NCBI RefSeq assembly: GCF_019264445.1
Contig: NZ_JAHVAB010000084.1
Span: 62,001 to 126,000 of the forward strand
Direction of reading: 5' to 3'
Length of the DNA: 64,000 nucleotides
DNA from: Hydrogenophaga sp.
GTDB taxonomy: Bacteria > Pseudomonadota > Gammaproteobacteria > Burkholderiales > Burkholderiaceae_C
A model generated the notes under the pieces. It worked only from the letters and a program-made list of their open reading frames with translations, did not search any database and was not told where the DNA came from. Within the stretch, counting starts at the first letter, position 1. Each line of letters begins with the position of its first letter. The translations under genes and the position numbers were made by a program. This document shows positions 16,801 through 24,900 of the stretch, piece by piece.

Positions 16801-19761
16801 AGTCCTGATCACCAGAATGTTCACCAGCGTGCCAATGAGGTTCTCGCAACCCGGGTGATGGCGGTTGGCAATCGGCATGCCGACAGCGAGATCGGTCTGG
16901 CCGGTGTGCTTCAGCAGAAACACCTTGAACAGGGCCAGCAAGGCCATGGCCAGGGTGGCGTCTTGTTGTGTCGCCAGTGATGCCAGTGCATCGGTCAATC
17001 CCGCTGGCAGTGGCAGGCGAATGCTCGCTCCGCGAAAGCTGGCCTGACGCGGGCGGGGGTGGTCGGGGACCAGGGCGACAGGTCGCATCCCCTCCAGGCG
17101 CCGGCCCCAGTACGCGATTTCCTGCCGCTGGCGTTCGGTCTCAAACCATTGGCGGTGCCACCGGCTGTAAACGGCGTAACGTGGGGGCGGGCCAGGCAGC
17201 ACCGGTTCGACGCGGGCCATTGCCTGCCGATAGGCAGAGCTCAGGTCTTTGCCGAGCACAGAAAACGACCATTGGTCGGCCACGATGTGGTGCAACACCA
17301 TCAACAGAACGTGCTCTTGCGGACCCAGGCGAATCAAGGTCGCGCGCATCAGTGGCCACTGGTCCAGCGCGAAGGGGGGATGGCTCAATTCACTCAGGAC
17401 CGCCGCAAGAGCAGCTTCGTCCGTGCCTTCTGCTTGGCCAGGAAGATCCAGCAGCGCCAATTGAAAGTGACCGTCCTCGACCACGTTGGCCGCAAGACCC
17501 TGGTCGGTGGCGACAAAGCGCGTTCGCAGAATCTCATGGTGTTTCACGACCACCTGGAAGGCCTTTTCGAGGGCTTCAGGTTGTACGGTGCCTCGCAGCC
17601 TGAGGGCCAGAGGCACGTTGTAGGCGCTGCTCGCAGGCGCCATGGCCTGCATGAACCACATGCGCTCCTGCGAGTAAGAGAGCTGCGTCGACGTTTGCAG
17701 TTCCAGCGGATTGAAGGTGAGTTCCGTTTCGTTGCTGAGGGCCTGCGCCGGATGGGCCTGACCATCCTGAAGTGCGCCGAGAGCCTTGGCCATGCCATGC
17801 AGCGTGGGATCGGCGAACAATGTGGAGATGGGCATTTCCACCCCCCAGTGCTGGCGAACGCGCGACAGCAACTGGGTGCCCGTCAGCGAGTCGCCGCCGA
17901 GCCGCAAGAAGTGCGCGTCAGCGGGCACGTGGGGCACGTTGAGCACGTCGGCCCACAGCGGCGCGAGCTGGCTCATGAGCCGTTCGGTGGCGGCGCTGGT
18001 CTCGCGAGCGACCGGCGATGCCTTGAGCTGGTGGGCGGTGAGCTCACCCGACAGATACATGCGCTTGGCTTCGCGTCGCTGCAGCTTGCCGCTGGACGTT
18101 CGAGGCAGCGTGCCGCCACGCAAGAGCATGACGTCGAGCAGGTCGACTTCGTGGGCTTCGGCGATGTCGCGGCGCAAGTCGGCCTGCAGCTGCTCCAGCT
18201 CACTCGCAGGGAGCTGGTTGCGGCACTCGACCAGCAGCACCACCCGCTCATGACCGGCATGTTCCACCGGACAGGCGATAGCGCCTTTGGGGCGCACCCA
18301 TTTGGATGCCGCGAGGGCGGTTTCCTCCAGATCTTGAGGATGGATGTTGCGCCCGTGGATGATGATCAGATCGCTGTGGCGGCCGGTGACAAAGATTTCA
18401 CCGTTCTTGAAGAAACCGAGGTCACCGGTTCTCAGAAAAACGTTGTCACGGTCTTCTTCTGCGAGCTGGCCGCCGAAGCGCTCTCTGGACGCGTCGGGCT
18501 GATTCCAGTAGCCACGCCCCACGCTGGGACCGCGCACCCAGATTTCGCCGACCACGTGAGGCGCACATGGCACGCGGGTTTGCGGATCGACGATGCGCAC
18601 GTCCAGTCCTGGCAGCACGTGCCCACTGCCTACCAGTTCCCTCGACCCTTCGGCCCCTGCAGGCAGCTCGTGAACCTCACGCAGCTCCTCCATCCTGAGC
18701 CGGTCCACCGAAATGATCTGGGGCGCCGCACGAGAGTTGCCGAGCGACACAGCCAGAACCGCTTCAGCCAGTCCATACGACGGGGAGAACGCTTCGGGCC
18801 GGAAGCCACTTGGCGCGAAAGCCTCGGCAAACTTTCGCAGGGTGTTCGGGCGGATGGGCTCGGCTCCGCACGAGGCGAGCTTCCAGTGCTGAAGCGAAAA
18901 CGTCGCGTCGGGATAGCGGGCGAGCGCGTTGACGCAGGCTTCGTAGGCGAAATCGGGGGCTCCGCTGTTGGTGATGCCGTGGCGTTCAATGGCTTCAAGC
19001 CAGCGCAATGGCCGGATCAAAAACTGCTGAGTCGACATCAGGAAAGAGGTCGATCCATGGTGCGCGGGTACGAGCAAGCCATGCACCAGGCCGTAGTCGT
19101 GGAACCACGGAAGCCATGTCAGCGTTCGGTCGAGGGCTGAATCGATATCGGCAACCTGAATGACGGATTCGCACTGCGCCATCATGTTGTCGTGCGTGAT
19201 CTGTGCCCCACGGGGCTGCCCCGTTGACCCCGAGGTGTACTGCAGGTACCCCAGATCGTCTCCAGTGATCGGGCGCTCAGGCGCATCGCTGGGCAATGGG
19301 ACGGGAGGCGTGCCGCGCCAGTCGCCCAGACGGTCCAGCGTCGACCATTTCACGTGTGGCGCGTTGATCTCGGCTGCACCGATGTGCTCGCCGCGTGTGA
19401 AGGCCATGGAGACCTGGGCGTCATCGCACATTGAAAGCAGTCTGCGCCAGCTCAGCTTGGAGCGGCGCGCATCGGGTGCTGGTGCGGGTACGGCCACCAC
19501 GCCAGCCACGATGCAGCCCCAGAACAGCAGCACGGCATCGATGCAGTTGTCGTAGGCGAGGAGCACACGGTCGCCTCGCTTGACAGATTTCAGCAACGAT
19601 GCAGCGATCGTTTGGGCCGCGTTGGCGAGCTCTCCGTAGGTGAGCGTTTCTGCGGGTTGAAGATCGGCTTGCAGAAAAACCAGGGCGAGCTGATCCTTGA
19701 ACTGCTCAGACCTTTGGAGGATAAGGCTTGCAAAGGTGGACAAGGGGGTACTGGAGTTCAC
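13816..19761 (-). CDS. Lipopeptide NRPS: FAAL-PCP-C-A-PCP-TE
   Basis: A 1981-residue megasynthase that can both start and finish a chain. Residues about 1-590 are a fatty-acyl-AMP ligase (YTSGSTGQPRGAQ near 178), which activates a fatty acid for direct transfer to the carrier. A first carrier domain has its Ser in LGGDSLTG near 624. The condensation domain shows HHIVADQWS near 825. The adenylation domain has YTSGSTGRPKG near 1294 and a pocket code I read as D-I-L-Q-L-G-M-V-W-K, glycine-like by analogy and tentative. A second carrier (LGGHSML near 1680) and a thioesterase (GGFSIGG near 1812) follow. The start is GTG at 19761. Predicted output is a fatty acyl amino acid or a peptide with further units added in trans. 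Confidence 0.9.
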   Translation of the reverse strand: MNSSTPLSTFASLILQRSEQFKDQLALVFLQADLQPAETLTYGELANAAQTIAASLLKSVKRGDRVLLAYDNCIDAVLLFWGCIVAGVVAVPAPAPDARRSKLSWRRLLSMCDDAQVSMAFTRGEHIGAAEINAPHVKWSTLDRLGDWRGTPPVPLPSDAPERPITGDDLGYLQYTSGSTGQPRGAQITHDNMMAQCESVIQVADIDSALDRTLTWLPWFHDYGLVHGLLVPAHHGSTSFLMSTQQFLIRPLRWLEAIERHGITNSGAPDFAYEACVNALARYPDATFSLQHWKLASCGAEPIRPNTLRKFAEAFAPSGFRPEAFSPSYGLAEAVLAVSLGNSRAAPQIISVDRLRMEELREVHELPAGAEGSRELVGSGHVLPGLDVRIVDPQTRVPCAPHVVGEIWVRGPSVGRGYWNQPDASRERFGGQLAEEDRDNVFLRTGDLGFFKNGEIFVTGRHSDLIIIHGRNIHPQDLEETALAASKWVRPKGAIACPVEHAGHERVVLLVECRNQLPASELEQLQADLRRDIAEAHEVDLLDVMLLRGGTLPRTSSGKLQRREAKRMYLSGELTAHQLKASPVARETSAATERLMSQLAPLWADVLNVPHVPADAHFLRLGGDSLTGTQLLSRVRQHWGVEMPISTLFADPTLHGMAKALGALQDGQAHPAQALSNETELTFNPLELQTSTQLSYSQERMWFMQAMAPASSAYNVPLALRLRGTVQPEALEKAFQVVVKHHEILRTRFVATDQGLAANVVEDGHFQLALLDLPGQAEGTDEAALAAVLSELSHPPFALDQWPLMRATLIRLGPQEHVLLMVLHHIVADQWSFSVLGKDLSSAYRQAMARVEPVLPGPPPRYAVYSRWHRQWFETERQRQEIAYWGRRLEGMRPVALVPDHPRPRQASFRGASIRLPLPAGLTDALASLATQQDATLAMALLALFKVFLLKHTGQTDLAVGMPIANRHHPGCENLIGTLVNILVIRTSLDGDPDFTEVLRRVKGAALGAYEHQDLPFELLVRTLDHQREPSQPPLFNVMFNLVSTPVREVDFGGSTWSRVDVDRRASQVDLTVVVDPQFDHSIVLEYATDLFEADSVRRMGEQLLLMLHSVEAFSSKAVSQWDPLLPAHRQQLLAWGEGPARRTADTSLAACLEQGLQINPDAIALVFGAQRVTHAELDEASRKLATHLRTRGFGPGSRIGLCLPRSVELVVALLATIRSGATYVPLDPTYPEDRIRYQIEDAGLTLIIGTTATLTPSRMAQTPCLYLDQDWTSVPAATPLESGGEHGPAYLIYTSGSTGRPKGVCVPQAAVVNFLVSMAREPGLRPGDRVLAVTTLGFDIAVLELLLPLSVGATVVLTSDQEATDGAALKRLINTHAVTVMQATPSRWHLLLEADWGKTPGLRALVGGEPLPPTLASALLQRCDQVWNMYGPTETTVWSTCWQVEADTPTSLGRAIDNTQILVLDELGHLQPVGAWGEIWIGGDGVADGYWQRPELTEERFRTLEHIPELKEQRCYRTGDRGRWRYDGSLEHGGRLDDQVKLRGFRIELGEIEAFLASQTGVQRCVAVVREDSPGDQRLVAYLVAPDGPMDLDALRVTARQWLPEHMVPSQIEQVSALPVLPNGKINRQALPRPSARAIPKGRRQAPRTETERRLLPIWQELLQNDHIGIDDNFFDLGGHSMLAVRMIRRMETEFQRPVWLTMVFEQPTIMGMARQLESHGQERDKSMALLRPSQQPHGLFLLAGAEMYRELARQITVDMPVYGLFSQEEIDLLELPVESPLPPYSIDTLAGAYVELIRAQQPHGPYYLGGFSIGGVLAYEVAQRLMQAGEKIGLLVMLDCAFPGRGWKHLKAGIARRWRMLRQDGWKHVMHLYRQASQLHAARELPGGRRNQVYAQAIRQHKAQPSEMPVAFFQAAGDRSTQAAYGWDALASHIVIERVPGKHADILEMPNVSELAIHLSRHLAGAQRDNLAVTPQGVG

Positions 19762-19877
19762 TGAACGGAGAGATCCACCTGTGGGATGGGGTGGGTGTGC
19801 GAGACAGAGCTGGGTGGTCTTCGCCGCTTCGATGGGCAGGCCAGCACGACTGGCGACGAATCTTTATACCATGTCAC

Positions 19878-19937
19878 TCAGAGGGAAAAACGCCCTGGCA
19901 GGCTCAGCGAAAGGCTACGGCATGTAAGCGATTGCAT
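19878..19937 (-). CDS. Possible 19-residue leader peptide ahead of the NRPS
   Basis: In the 249-base gap upstream of the FAAL-NRPS, an ATG at 19937 is preceded by a near-ideal GGAGG (complement at 19942-19946) with six bases between. It opens a 19-codon frame rich in Leu and Ser that ends 116 bases before the NRPS start. The strong Shine-Dalgarno contrasts with the weak one at the NRPS GTG. It may be a translated leader or a chance match. A TATAAA hexamer lies just after it on the same strand (about 19863-19868). Confidence 0.25.
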   Translation of the reverse strand: MQSLTCRSLSLSLPGRFSL

Positions 19938-20010
19938 AGGTTCCTCCGATCTTTCTTTGCTCTGATTTTCGACAAACGTTTGCGTCGACAAGACGCGGTG
20001 TGCAGCCAAC

Positions 20011-21192
20011 TCAGGTGGCGCGCAGCAGGGACTTCATGTGCTCGATACGCCGAAAGAATTCGCGCTCGAACGTGCGCTCCCTGGCAAATGCGATGCCTGC
20101 TTCTGCCATCTTTCGCATGGTGCTGGGCGAGCGGCTGAGCTCGACGATGACCTGAGCCAAGGCATTCGAGTCACCCATGGGCACTTGCCGACCCGCGTCA
20201 CAGATCCTCAGAAGACCTGCAAACGCTTCGTTGTCGTAGCCCACGATGGGAACGCCACAGGCGATGGTTTCCAGATACGTGCAGGAGGGGTCGCCTTGGC
20301 GGTGGCAGCAGACGAACAGATCCACTGAGGTGCGCAGGTGTGGCATGAGCTCTGTAGCGAAGTCGAGCACCCCCTTGAGGTGCACTTGATTGTTCAGTCC
20401 ATTCGCTGCGATCTCGCTGGCCATCGAGGCTTTCAGCGGGCCGTCGCCAAAAATCTCCATGACAAAGGGCAGGCCCGCTTTCTTCAAAGCCACTGCGACG
20501 TTGACAAGGTGATCCGCACCCTTCATCGCGTTGAGTCGCCCCGAGAAAGCCAGGCGCAAAGGCCGCTCGGTGGTCCATGCGCTGGGCAGATCAACGAGCG
20601 ATCCCGCTGAAGGAATCATGTCTTCGCTCACTCGGCTGTCGAAGTACAGCAGGGTGTTGGCATTCAGGTCTTTGTAGGCCTCGTAGGTCGGCGTGCCGTT
20701 GCATTGCACACCAGCGGCATGCCGTGCTGAAGACTCGTTGGCCCTTTCCTGCCCTCTTGCCCAAGCCCTTCTGCGCCAGCGGCGCCAGAACGGAGGGTTG
20801 TCCGCGTCGATCACCTGATACCGCGTTTGCAGCGAATACTCGGTGACGAGCACATAGGGCACCCCCTGGCGCGCGCATTCCGCGGCGACGCCGTTCAACC
20901 GGTGGTCGGTGCCGCCCATGACCACGCCGGCAGACAGCATGGTTTCTCTGGCTTTGGCGGTGTCAAAGGGGGCGATCACGAGTTCGTAGGGCAGGGTGTC
21001 CGGGTCTACCCACAGATCGTCCAGGTTGTCGGTGCCTGGCGCCTCATCCGGCTCGGCCACAAGCGTGATCGGACCATCCCAGAGGTCCGTGTAGCTCTGC
21101 ATGCCACTCAGAAATTTCCCGGTGAGCCGAACCTTCCCAGGCCGGCCGATACCGATGGGCAGGCTGGGGGCAATGACGAGTTTGCGATTCAC
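20011..21192 (-). CDS. Glycosyltransferase family 4-type (GT-B) enzyme
   Basis: A 393-residue GT-B glycosyltransferase. The C-terminal half has LAFSGRLNAMKGADHLV, MEIFGDGPLK and the donor-binding region around PSCTYLETIACGVPIVGYDNEAF, where the usual EGFG-type glutamate motif is replaced. The start is GTG at 21192, giving VNRKLVIAPSLP, with GGAGG five bases before it. It overlaps the phosphopantetheinyl transferase stop by 4 bases (GTGA). Cotranscription with NRPS and PKS genes suggests it glycosylates either their product or the lipid-linked glycan. Donor and acceptor are unknown. Confidence 0.82.
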   Translation of the reverse strand: MNRKLVIAPSLPIGIGRPGKVRLTGKFLSGMQSYTDLWDGPITLVAEPDEAPGTDNLDDLWVDPDTLPYELVIAPFDTAKARETMLSAGVVMGGTDHRLNGVAAECARQGVPYVLVTEYSLQTRYQVIDADNPPFWRRWRRRAWARGQERANESSARHAAGVQCNGTPTYEAYKDLNANTLLYFDSRVSEDMIPSAGSLVDLPSAWTTERPLRLAFSGRLNAMKGADHLVNVAVALKKAGLPFVMEIFGDGPLKASMASEIAANGLNNQVHLKGVLDFATELMPHLRTSVDLFVCCHRQGDPSCTYLETIACGVPIVGYDNEAFAGLLRICDAGRQVPMGDSNALAQVIVELSRSPSTMRKMAEAGIAFARERTFEREFFRRIEHMKSLLRAT

Positions 21193-21908
21193 AAAACCTC
21201 CGCGGGCCGATGCCGGATGTGAGGCCGGTGGGCAACGAAACTGAAGATGTGTCCATGAGACACGATTTGAGAGCCCAACACCGGCGCATGAGGCTTGGTG
21301 CCCGGGCGACGGGCCGTGCGTGTGGCCTTGAAGGTCAACGCATCGGGGTCGAGTTGAATTTCGACATCCTGGAAGTCCAGCATTTCCTCGGTGCTGGGGT
21401 ACTGCCATTTGAAATAGGCTTCCTTGGCACTGAAAATTCGCGTGACCCAGCTCGTGCCGAGTGCGGGCGCCAGTCGGGACACGGTTTTCAGTTCGGCAGC
21501 GGTGCAGATCGAGGGCCACAGCGCAGGCTCTGCCCGCTCGTCCGTTTCGATGTCGACGCCCACCGATGCCCACTGGCTCTTCAAGGCCACGACAGCGGCG
21601 CAGCACTCGGACGAGTGAGAAATCGAGCCCACCAATGAGGTGGGCCACAGCGGCGAGCGGTCTTGCCGTGCCGGAATGGCGCAATCTGGCCAGCCCAGGC
21701 GGCGCATGGCCGCACGCGCAGCCGCCCGCCCAGCTGCAAACTCCCTTTGCCGGCGCAAAACGGCTCGCGCCATGGTGTCACGCTCTTCGGGCCACAGCGT
21801 TTCAGGGTGCCCATCCACACCGGTACAGACGACCGCGAGGTCTGGCCCCACCAGGGACTGCAACGCCACCTGAAGTTGCTCGTGGGTGGGCGTGACGGAG
21901 GCCAGCAT
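21189..21908 (-). CDS. Sfp/EntD-type 4'-phosphopantetheinyl transferase
   Basis: A 239-residue enzyme that converts apo carrier proteins to holo form with coenzyme A. Visible motifs are GSISHSSECCAAVV, SVGVDIE (metal-binding Asp-Glu pair) and FSAKEAYFKWQYP (WxxKEAxxK-like signature with FS in place of W). It starts 2 bases after the stop of the formyltransferase-NRPS and overlaps the glycosyltransferase after it. It is the expected activator of the four carrier domains in this locus, all of which have an intact GG(D/H)S serine. Confidence 0.9.
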   Translation of the reverse strand: MLASVTPTHEQLQVALQSLVGPDLAVVCTGVDGHPETLWPEERDTMARAVLRRQREFAAGRAAARAAMRRLGWPDCAIPARQDRSPLWPTSLVGSISHSSECCAAVVALKSQWASVGVDIETDERAEPALWPSICTAAELKTVSRLAPALGTSWVTRIFSAKEAYFKWQYPSTEEMLDFQDVEIQLDPDALTFKATRTARRPGTKPHAPVLGSQIVSHGHIFSFVAHRPHIRHRPAEVL

Positions 21909-21910
21909 GC

Positions 21911-24900
21911 TCAGTTGCTGCCTTGCCCGGCGCGCATGGCACGCCGCCTGGACATGGCATCCACCCGCATCTGCGCACGTTCAGCGGTCTCCTTGACCGC
22001 CGCCTCGGTGTTTGCAGGGCGGTCGTCGAGGTGTCGCGCCAGAGCTTCCAGTGTCGGGAAGCGGAAGATGTCCGTGATGCTGAGCTTGGTGCTGCCGAGC
22101 ACCTGACGGATTTCGCGGTGGGCCTGCACAGCGAGCAGCGAGTGGCCGCCCAGCGCGAAGAAGTTGTCTTTGGCGCCGACTTGCGGCACGCCCAGCACGC
22201 GCGCCCAGACCTCGGCAATCGTGCGTTCCACATCGTTTTCGGGCGCCACAAAGACTTCGGTGCGCTCGCGCAGCGTGGTTTGCGATGGTGCGGGCAAGGC
22301 CTTGCGGTCCACCTTGCGGTTGGGCGTGAGGGGGAACTCGTCCACGGTGACAAAGTGCGCGGGCACCATGTGCTCGGGCAGGCGGGTGGCGGCCCAATCG
22401 CGCAGGCGGTCGGTGGCCACGCCGCCGTCGGCCCGCAGATAGGCCACGAGGCGAACGTCACCAGGCTGGTCCTCGCGGGCCACGACCACCGCCTGACGCA
22501 CGCCATCGGCGGATTCCAGCACCGCCTCGATTTCACCGAGCTCGATTCGGTAGCCGCGGATCTTCACCTGGAAGTCGGCGCGGCCCAGAAAGTCGATACG
22601 GCCGTCCGCGCGCCAGCGGGCCAGGTCGCCGGTGCGGTACATGCGCGCGCCAGCGGGCGCGGCGCATTCGGGGCGCACAAAGGGATCGGCCGGAAAGCGC
22701 TCGGCCGTGAGATCGGCACGCTGCCAGTAGCCACGGGTGACGCCGTCGCCCCCGATGTAGAGCTCACCCGGAACACCCACCGGCACGGGCTGCTGGTTGT
22801 CGTCGAGCACGTACATCTGGGTGTTGGCGATCGGCCGCCCGATGTTGACCACTGCTTCGCCCGTGCTTGCTGTTTCGGTGGACGACCAGATGGTGGTTTC
22901 GGTCGGTCCGTACATGTTTTCGATGGACGCCTTCGTCACCTGCCCCAGCTCTGCCACCAGCGTGCCGGGCAGCGCCTCGCCACCGATCATGAGGTGTTGC
23001 ACCTGCGAGAGCGCCATTCGGGCCTCGTCGTTCATGGCAATCATGCGGGCCATGCTGGGCGTGCATTGCAGGTGGGTGACGCCATGGCGCTGGATCTGGG
23101 CGGCGATGGAGAAGTCGTCCTCCGCAACAACACTGGCCTGGTTGGTCAGGCGCAGCACCTCGGCCAATGGGGTCAGGCTCCGCAGCACCTGCTCGGTGGC
23201 AATGCCGTAGTCGATCAGGCAGGCGACTTCGCCGACACCGATGCGCTTGAGTTGCTCGACTCGGGCCACGCAGTCGTCCACGGTGCCGAAAAGGCCGGAG
23301 TCTTCGAAGTAGCGGAGGAAGGCGAAGTCGAGGATCGCGTCCATCTCTTCGTCGTTGAGCGAACGCAGGTCGAGGTCGAACGGGTTGTTCACGCCCGCCG
23401 GCTTCTTGAAGGCCGGGAACGCCCACGCGTATTGCTTGATGAGGCCTGCGGCACTGCGCAGGTAGTCCTTCATGGGTTCGCGGGCCACTGCGCGCGCCTG
23501 TTCGCGGTCAGCCGCCACATAAGTGTGCAGCATCAGCGTCACGGTGAAGTGGGCCGGATCGTGTCCCGCGTCGCGCAAGGCCTGGTGGTAGATCTTGATC
23601 TTGCTGCCGACCTCGTCCACGGTCTGACCCAACAGGTGGGTGAGCACGTTGGCGCCAATGGATCCGGCCTCCTTCCAGGTCTCGGGGTTGCCGGCGGTCG
23701 TGACCCAGACCGGCAGTTCCTTGGAGACCGGGCGTGGCTGCGTGACGACGTTGAAAGGCTCGCCGTTGACAGTGGGGAAGGGCACCGCTTCGCCGCGCCA
23801 GAGGCGGCGCAACTGGTCAATGGTCTCGAACATCGCCTTCTTGTTGTGGGGCGGCGTGTTCTGCGGGCGAAGCACGAAGTCGTCGGGTTGCCAGCCGGAG
23901 GCGATGGCCAGCGCTGCGCGGCCATTGGTGAGGTTGTCGATGATGGCCCACTCTTCGGCAATGCGCGCGGGGTGGTGCAGAGGGCCCACGCAGCTGCCAG
24001 CGCGCACGCCGATGTTTTTGGTGACGGCAGCCACCGCGGCGCCCGTCACCGACGGGTTGGGGTAGGGGCCGCCAAAGGCATGGAAATGCCGCTCGGGCGT
24101 CCACACCGCGCAGAAGCCATGCTGGTCAGCGAACTTTGCGCCCTCCAGCAGCAGCTCGTATTTCTTGGGGCCGGCGCCGTCGTCGTTACCCCAGTAGTAG
24201 AGGCTGAAGTCCATCTTCTGGGCAGACACGGGCGCACGGCCGCTGGAGACGAGCGCGCGGTTTTCGTCGCTGGAGAGCACGAGCTTGAAGCCGCGCGCCA
24301 GCGTATAGAACAGTTCCAGCACCGAGATGTCGAACGACAGGCTGGTGACCGCCAGCCAGACGCCCGGCGGGTCATGGCGAATGCGGTCGTCCATGCCCCT
24401 GAAGAAGTTGGCCACGTTGCGGTGTTCGACCATCACGCCCTTCGGGCGGCCGGTCGAGCCTGACGTGTAGATCATGTAGGCAATGTCGGATGGGCTCACG
24501 CCGCTGGCCGGGTTCGTGTCGGGCTGAGCCGCGATCGCAGTGTCCTGGTCGATCACCAGCACCTGGGCCTTGTGGGGCGGCAAGCTGTCGAGCAGTGTGG
24601 ACTGCGCGATGATCACCGGCGCGCCGCTGTCCTCGATATAGAGGGCAATGCGATCCGGCGGGTAGGCGGGGTCCAGGGGGACATAGCCGCCACCGGCCTT
24701 CTGGATCGCCAATGCGCCCACGAGCAAATCCAGCGAGCGCGGCGTGTACAGGCCCACCAATGTGCCGGGGCGCACGCCCATGGCCGCCAAACGGTGTGCC
24801 ACCCGATTGGCCCGCGCGTTGAGTTCGGCGTAGGTGAGCGCCGTGCCTTCGAACACCACGGCAGTGGCCTGCGGCGTGCGCAACACCTGCGCCTCGAAGA

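Noticed and set aside
17059-19140. 693-residue open frame on the plus strand opposite the FAAL-NRPS
   Set aside because: It lies wholly inside recognised FAAL, PCP and condensation domains on the other strand and has no family features.
21923-24463. 846-residue open frame on the plus strand opposite the LLM-containing NRPS
   Set aside because: It is the antisense shadow of a GC-rich NRPS gene, with repetitive Gly/His/Val/Leu composition, no domain motifs and no ribosome binding site.
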